Below are positions 48,132 through 64,000 of a DNA stretch of 64,000 nucleotides, piece after piece. Below the pieces are notes generated by a model that saw only the letters and a list, made by a program, of their open reading frames with translations, was not told the DNA's origin and made no database searches. A program made the position numbers and the translations under genes. Each line of letters starts with the position of its first letter. Position 1 is the first letter of the stretch. This DNA is from Lepas anatifera (Eukaryota; Arthropoda; Thecostraca; Lepadidae), in contig JAOTON010000046.1 in NCBI GenBank assembly GCA_034440635.1, positions 434,001-498,000 on the forward strand, read 5' to 3'.

Positions 48132-48749
48132 ACAGAATCAAGCCAAAAGGCAATAATGAGCAAATGAACCGAAAGCACATCCAGACAACCCAGTGTGCAA
48201 AGTATGGCATTTTCGACGAGATCTCGTCGGTGCGAGTGCCCTTGGAGACAGGAGCGAGTGGTGCGAATTTTATCAGCGTGGTGCGAATTTGCAAGACTGG
48301 TGCGAGGAAGTTGACACTGAAAAAATGACTGAATAGTTAGGAAGACACAGGGGGGGGCCTTATAAAAAGTCCTTAACTAACTAATAAGAGAGGTAGTATT
48401 GCATCGTGTGGGTAGGAATGTGTCCGTTTTCTCCCTGGTATATGGCAGATTGGTGCGAATTTTTTTAGGCTGGTGGTGCGATAATTTTGGATGGCTGGTG
48501 CAACTCGTCTGGCCTGCTGCCATACTTTGCAGACTGGCAGACAACCAGAATGTATAGAATAACATGAAGTGGATGAAAAATTATTCAACTGGAGCAAATT
48601 ATTATTTAGCTTGTCAGCAGAACAGAACCAGAATAAAGCAGAGCAACAGGAAGTAAGAAAGAAAAGGAGAAAGATATAACATATCAAACTCTAAACTTTC
48701 ACAAAATTTTAAATAAAAAAGTTCACAGCTTTGCTTCTTTAGAAAATAC

Positions 48750-50400
48750 CAGTGATGGTGCTTGATAACTTCATCCTGACTTCGATAACAATAATTAGAT
48801 AACCTTAATTAAGGAAGGCTACTTTGACAATGATAGCTCAATAACAAAATTGCTGACTTTGATAATGTGATAACGATAACTATTTTTTGCAATTCAATAA
48901 GAAGCACAGAAACATTACTGTTATGTCCAGACTATCATAAGTGATTTCACTAAATATATACTTAGTAGTTTGCCCCCAAAAAATATAACCAAAGGAAAAC
49001 AGTTCAATTTTTTCAATAGTTTTATCAATGTACATTGCACACAGTGGCCCTCTAATGTCTCACCTGATACAGGCCTCTCAAGTATTTCAGCTGTGAAAGC
49101 ACACTTTCTGACAGTGGAATCGCCGGAAAAGTTAGCACAGAGATTTCAAAAGTTACTTTGGCTATCCTCATCAGCTTCCTCGACACTGAAAACACTCCCT
49201 TGGTGTGCACTGTTTAGTCCACCACTTCTTACTCCTCTTTGATCTCATGCTGGAGCAGGTGCATGTTTCCCTTCAGGAGCACAAACCGCTCGAAGTTCAT
49301 TGCAGTAAAAGTGCTGCGCTTTGGCTTCAGGTTGTTCCGAGCCCATGGAGACTGCTCTCTCCTCTGCAGTTGAGCTGGCAATAGTAGTGCTGTACCGTGT
49401 GACTGATCCAGCAAATACTTTTTTCTCAGGTCCTCCCCTCCCCTCCCGAACTCCTCGACATCGGTTAGCCTCTCCCTCCTCTCCCAAATGATGCAACTCC
49501 TGATGGCATCTGCTCTGGTGGGATTCATGGCCTTAACGATAGGCATCCTAATTCCGGGTGCAGAGCAGTCACAGTGAAGAGTTCCTCATCTTCAAAGAGC
49601 TGTCCAAACCTTACTTTGAAACCTGTGTTGCGCCCTACACCATTCAGCAGGACATCCACAGGGTTTCCGGTGTGGGTATGGTTCTAAGCTTTCTCCTGAG
49701 AGAGGTTGGTCTTGATGACGAGGAGGACGGGAATAAGGGACCCAGTGTATGCCGTGGTTGCCCTTTGGATTTTGTCGCGATCCTCCGCCAGCGGCCTCAT
49801 GACGTGGATGTACTCCGGTACAACCTTCCTATCCTGATTTGTAAAACCAGACTGGTTCTGGACGTCATGATGGGTGCAAATGGCGTCAAGCTCCGCCAAC
49901 TTGTTGCCAGTGGTTCTGGACGTCATGATGGGCGCAAATGGCGTCAAGCTCCGCCAACTTGTTGCCAGCACGAACTCGAGGCGGACGAAGAAGTCGTACA
50001 AGCTGTTCCACCTCGTCACTGTCGGTGTAACGAACTTACGACCGAGGATTGAGGCTTTGTGTGAACATTAGCGATCACAAAATCCACTCCTCTCAACAAA
50101 ATTAGCTGAGAATAATTGAAGAAATTTTATTTTACCGAAGGAGCGCCTAAGCATATTCAACAGCCATTTGAAACGCAGCTGATTGTCGTGGAATACGCAT
50201 TTTTCATTTATGCAAACATAATAGGTTATGAGAAAAAGGATTGATAAAAAGCAAAACAAGTTATTGGCATCGAAGTGCCCAAAACTGTGACTTCTATAAC
50301 CAGACTTCGATAATCGGTTATCGAGGTCTGGGAAAACGTTATAGTCGATAACAACTTTGATAATCGTTATCGATGGGAGTTTTCGAAGTTCCCACCACTG
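48750..50400. mobile_element. hAT transposon, 1651 bp, perfect 8-bp TSD
   Basis: Starts CAGTGATGGTGC and ends CCCACCACTG, inverted ends sharing CAGTGRTGG. The flanking duplication GAAAATAC is exact at 48742-48749 and 50401-50408. Sub-terminal regions on both sides are rich in GATAAC/TATCGATA motifs, likely transposase-binding sites. It carries the C-terminal half of a hAT transposase on the - strand, with damage, so it is non-autonomous. Confidence 0.92.
49229..50060 (-). pseudogene. hAT transposase, C-terminal part, frameshifted
   Basis: On the - strand, TRWNSLYDFFVRLE is the RWNS box of hAT transposases, followed by EYIHVMRPLAEDRDKIQ, TGSLIPVLLVIKTNLS and then, after frame changes, ALHPEFRMPIV. 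The N-terminal BED finger and first catalytic segment are not visible. A 58-bp tandem duplication (unit starts about 49861 and 49919) shifts the frame inside the gene. Confidence 0.85.
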
Positions 50401-51823
50401 GAAAATACCGCTAGAAGCAATTGCGTTGAAACAGGCTTTTGTAACTTGGGTCGGATTGTTGGAAATTGTTTTGCAGAATAGAAAAATCATTGAAAATCCT
50501 TGTAGGGAACAAAATTACGATTGCAAAAAAATGACGTACAAATATTTGTTTTCACTAAACAAGTGCTGCCGAGCACAACACCAGTGCCTGATATAAATTC
50601 TCGATTATGTGGATTGACATCTGAAATAATGCTGAAAAGTGGTAATTAGGCAGGTTTAACCTTGTTCTTCACTGTTATTTTGTACGTTACAAGGAAGGAT
50701 ATTGGCACTGGAGTGAGGTCAGCATCTCCCTCCACTGATGTCCAGGGATGTTACTCACGCCAGTACCAGCACTAGTCGATGCAACAGCACAATCTTGGCG
50801 TGAGTTAAGGCAAATCGCGTGCCACCTACTCTTTGTCAAGGTCAGTCTGGGTAGCATCACGAAGTTCCACGCCCCTCGCAAGCAGCCTCACATGGAGTCG
50901 CGGAACATGCATCACAGTGGCCAGGGAACGGTCGCGACAAAACGATTTGTGGACGCCGGTTGCAAGCAGTGCAGAGCGGCCAGGGTAGGGGAACAACCGA
51001 GATGCGGCTTCAGCACTCAAGTGCAGCACATAGAGGCAGCCAAAGCATCGCCGCGCCGAGGTCTGCAACCGGAAACCACGGCCACACCGCCGCTCCCAGG
51101 CAGACTGCGCGGCAACAAGCCGGTGTGGGCAGCGCCGTCCAGGGGCTCCGTGGGGGGGGGCGTCCAGATGACCGGAATCGATATCGCCGAGGCCGGAATC
51201 ATTATCATCTTAGATTTGTACTGCCAGAACACATAATCGGGAACCATTAAACGAGAATGCGACGATAACATCTCACAGACTAGATAATTATCAAAAGACT
51301 GGATTGGTGAGGAAGCACACAATGCAATCAGTGCACAACTGAGTACATTGGTACATTGTGAGATTAGTGGATGTGATTATTAGCACTTGCATGTAGGTGC
51401 GTAATAATAGCATGGGCGTGGAAGCCTGGGGTGGGGGTCACGCCCCCCCTCCAACTTGCAAGCGGGAGATCCACCACACATTTTGTGGATTTGACCTATG
51501 TGGCTTGCATTTGTTCCCTCTCGTTGCGCATATTTACTCAAATGTGTTGGTGAAGCGCATCGCTGTCGCTGCATTGTCACGCTTTTAGACGGCCAATATG
51601 ATCAACATTAGCATTCCCGGCCCTGTTCTGTCGGCGTTTCGTATTCCCCCCCAGCTAGTAAAAGTTATGCTGGCGACGCCGCCGGGTAATGTGTCGGAAT
51701 ATTCCACGGATTTGTGTTGATGGGGTATGTGCCTCAGGAAACCGTAATGTAGTCATCTTGCCTGCTGGTTGGCTTTTCATCACTACACTTGTCAACTTTG
51801 ACTGTGTCTTTCAGCGTTACACA
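50401..51823. other. Upstream region of NHLRC2
   Basis: No gene recognised. A GC-rich segment at 50880-51180 has open frames on both strands with no known domain. The NHLRC2 promoter and possibly a 5' UTR exon lie near the right end; an acceptor gtctttcag ends at 51812. Confidence 0.45.
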
Positions 51824-61296
<9,473 letters not shown>

Positions 61297-63517
61297 CGCT
61301 GGTGCAGCAGCTAGTGTAGCAGCTGCAGCCGTGTGATGTGCACTGACGGATATCGGCTGCTTCGGGCGATATTGACTAGTGTTGAAACTGTGACATTGTG
61401 TACTAATACTGACTTGTGTGAACTGCGGATATGTTATATATTTATACAATGTGTAATGCTCCATGCGAGCTTGAATCAGGTGATCACTGCCTCCCAGCAG
61501 GGATTTAGGTGCCAAGGCTTTTTGGCCAGCTTTCTAGTGATATTTTGAAAGTCTAGCCTGATATGTTTAGGGCTATAATGAAACCATCCAATGCGTTTTT
61601 TTTCAAGTAGAATAAGACCAATTATAGTTCAGTTAAGGCCATGGGATAATTCTGGTAACTTATTCATACTAGACTAAGTACAAAATTTAAGACTTCTTCA
61701 CGAGAAAAAAACGTAAAGGACTCGGAGCTTCGGCTATATTCTATATACCTTTTTCAGCGTTAAAGTTCGGATCGATAAGATCCGAGAGATCCGATCCAAT
61801 ATAGATCAGACAGATCGCCAGGTCAGATCCGATCCTGAACGCTGACAAAGGCGTGTAAAATATAGCCGAAAGCTCAATTTTTTACGTTTTTTTCTAGAGA
61901 TCAAGTCCCAAAATATTTACCCAATCCTCCACGTCTCTACTAATGTCCTGCTGATCCATATTATGTACCATCATGTGTAAGTGATTCGATGAAATATGTC
62001 GCTTCAAGATAGGTAAGACCTTGTCTCAGCCTTGAAAGCACCAACCAAAAAAGTTTACGCTTTTTACTAACTGGCGCTGCGTTTTCATATATGCTTAGTA
62101 AAACTAGCTAGACGACAGTCTAGATGGTAGTTTAATCTAATTTGTGACACTTCCGTCGGACACTACCATCGGATCTGTGCTGCATCCACCAGCCAGCGTT
62201 CGGCCAACTTCCGTCCACACGAGTATTTTATTACAGCTACGGCTACGAATACGTACGATGTTTGTGACTACACCGAGAACGGTCTGGGCGACCGTCGAGG
62301 AAGCTTGTGGGCGGGGGCGGCGGCGCCTCGGACGTCCGCGGACGCCCATCATGCACAGTTTAAATATAAAAACACTGTTAGACTCGGAGAGACGCCCCGC
62401 TGTAGCGACAGCCGCGACAGGCGGGTCGCCCTGCTGGCTCAACGGAGACTGATTGATGAAATGTACAGTCTCTCTCGTAAGTATCGTTCGCGTCCCCGGG
62501 TACCGAGTCGTCCAGTCTAGGTGGTTTGAGAGTCACGCGACCTATCATTTGGATGCGCTAAAGCTCCAGTGGGGATTAGGGGCAGGGCTCTAAACACGTA
62601 TCCTGGATGGTTCAGCACCATACGAGAGGAACGATACTTGAGAGACTGCGCGCTCGACACGAACGGACAAACAGATCTCTCACCTGCCACATTCACCTCA
62701 GCTAGCACGCTCGCGTTATCTGACACGCTGTGTGATAATGCTTACAGAAGAAAACGGCGTCTATTTGGCGAGCACCGGGAAGAGTGTTCTTTGCCGCAGG
62801 TTTCTTGGCAAACCGTGAAGCTGTATGAACGGTGCTAAAATGGCCTAATCTGCACAGTCGCCGCTGTCAGGGTCAACGACCCTGATGGCTGAGCGGAGCT
62901 TGGCCGTATATCGCGTCCCGCGGCATTTCAACGGGAGCTTAAAGCTGAAAAATTGCGGAACACGGGAGCACCGCGCGAGCCGAGTAGGCGCATTTCGATG
63001 CTCAAATCAATACATACTCTCACATCGCGTACACTTGCATACGGACCGCGGGCCACCACGGCGCCACAGAAGCTGCTCCAATCGTTTGGCACACTTACGG
63101 ATACAGTGATTGACTGCGAGATGCTCCCAGTTCACATTCAACACCAGGCGCAGAGCTAATATCATGGGCTGGCGTCGCATCGCCTTCCAGTCGGTGGCCA
63201 CATGGCTCCATCTCCCGCAGGAAAGAGCGATGATCAGTCGCACATAGTTCGCCTGAAGACTCGCAGACGTTCGCCAACACAGCGTCTCGACAGGCCAGAC
63301 ATTCAACATCAACGTGGGCAGCAGAGCGTGCCGGCGCAACGTCCTGCCGCCGCCTCAGATCTCTGATTATGCTGCACCTCTCGTCCATCACGACCGCGGC
63401 TGTTGAGTCACCCCGTGACCGGCGCCTCCAGTCCAACCACCTCCCCCGGAGACACCCAGCCCGCTCGGCCGCTGGGAGAAGCCATCCAGTCCGGCACCCG
63501 GCGCCGTGGCGCGCGGC
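61297..63517. other. Between the convergent NHLRC2 and slit genes
   Basis: Contains the long inverted repeat 61683-61912. I see no further exon. The 3' UTRs of both genes must lie here. The segment 62140-62520 is open on both strands but unrecognised. Confidence 0.5.
61683..61912. repeat. Long imperfect inverted repeat (foldback element)
   Basis: The left arm reads GAGAAAAAAACGTAAA, GAGCTTCGGCTATATT, then TTTTTCAGCGTT. The right arm, read in reverse complement, gives TAGAAAAAAACGTAAA, GAGCTTTCGGCTATATT and CCTTTGTCAGCGTT. The arms are roughly 100 bp each around a short GATCCGA-rich centre. It is a foldback MITE or an RNA hairpin in the NHLRC2 3' UTR. Confidence 0.8.
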
Positions 63518-63750
63518 TCAGGTGCACTTACTGCGGCGTCTGCAGCGACACTTGCGCGCCACCGGCACCTTCTTCCTGTAGCGGGTGCCGTCGTTGCAGA
63601 TGAAGCTGACGCGCCGGTGGCGCAGCTTGCGCGGCTGGCAGCAGTCGCGGCCGCAGGAGCCCACGCAGCGCGCCTGTCGGACGGGCCGCCGCGACCGGCA
63701 GCCGTTCTCGCGGATGTAGTCCTTGTTCTGCTCGCGGCGGCACCGCGGCG
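63518..63750 (-). CDS. Slit, last exon (C-terminal cystine knot); rest of gene beyond window
   Basis: The acceptor is CCTGCCCGCAG on the - strand. The exon reads 76 codons plus stop (TGA at 63520-63518): CRREQNKDYIRENGCRSRRP, ARCVGSCGRDCC, QPRKLRHRRVSFICNDGT and RKCRC, ending RRRSKCT. The spacing of cysteines (GC...C.G.CG..CC...C...RKC.C) and the words ENGCRS and CVGSCG match the CTCK domain of Slit. Slit is a secreted leucine-rich-repeat/EGF ligand of Robo receptors that guides axons and cells; the knot mediates dimerisation and matrix binding. The upstream LRR, EGF and laminin G exons would lie right of 64000. A donor-like CCGCA|gtaagt at the end of the exon is less likely than the stop, which falls where Slit normally ends. 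Confidence 0.88.
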
Positions 63751-64000
63751 CTGCGGGCAGGGGGGGGGCGCGGTTACTGACGGAGGGAGTAACAGGATGG
63801 CGGGACCAACCAACATACTGAAGGGGAACATCAACGGAAGAGTGACAGTGGCCTCACATGTCCTCACACGAATAACGGTTGTCTGATTTTTTTATTTTGA
63901 TGGACTGGTTTTTACTCTAATGTACTGGATTTAAAATAGATGCCTCTATTAACTCGAGATAGTTGATTGTTCAATACATATCGAAGTCAACCCTCACTTC
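63751..64000. other. Slit intron (partial)
   Basis: Presumed intron upstream of the Slit last exon on the - strand, with a C-run next to the acceptor. No exon is seen before the window edge. Confidence 0.6.

Noticed and set aside
51411..51600. Another hAT-type MITE starting CATGGGCGTGGAAGCC
   Set aside because: The left end looks right but I found no inverted right end and no 8-bp duplication.

Overview
This window is nuclear DNA from an animal. The evidence is GT-AG introns in metazoan gene families, a tRNA-derived SINE, non-LTR retrotransposon remnants, hAT-type elements and large microsatellites. The protein sequences (Rab11, Slit C-terminal knot, LDL-receptor-related protein, MPV17L2, NHLRC2) look invertebrate. 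An arthropod, perhaps a crustacean, is my best guess, but this is inference. Exons are GC-rich and introns and intergenic DNA are rich in repeats.

Layout from left to right: (1) the 3' four coding exons of a divergent Rab11 paralog on the + strand (3632-6375), whose 5' exons are not in the window; (2) a single-pass LDL-receptor-related protein on the - strand (8251-12449), almost all in one 3.8 kb exon; (3) a complete Rab11 gene on the - strand (13975-32753), with two tandem, in-phase alternative last exons (16249-16385 and 13975-14105) that give different prenylated tails; (4) a gene-poor stretch (32.8-41.6 kb) with hAT-type MITEs, an AT-rich block and a CA microsatellite of over 500 bp; (5) MPV17L2 on the - strand (41623-43229); (6) a transposon-rich stretch (43.3-51.8 kb) with a SINE, a decayed LINE and a 1.65 kb hAT element with intact 8-bp target-site duplications; (7) NHLRC2 on the + strand (51824-61296, 11 coding exons, 684 residues); (8) the last exon of slit on the - strand (63518-63750), with the rest of that gene beyond the right edge.

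The most unusual signal is that four of the five minisatellites (unit >20 bp) are built from an exon-intron junction of the gene they lie in. NHLRC2 exon 3 carries 24 tandem copies of a 73-bp unit holding the exon's last 67 nt plus its splice donor. NHLRC2 exon 4 carries 32 copies of a 22-bp unit (exon end plus donor). Rab11 exon 3 carries 7 donors spaced exactly 33 bp apart. Rab11 exon 5a carries 8 units of 80-93 bp that include its splice acceptor. Each true splice site therefore sits at the edge of an array of near-identical decoy sites.

The genes do not form one pathway. Rab11 (recycling endosome) and the LRP-type receptor (endocytic cargo receptor) are functionally compatible neighbours, and the two Rab11-family genes flank the receptor. 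I see no operon-like logic, as expected for an animal genome.
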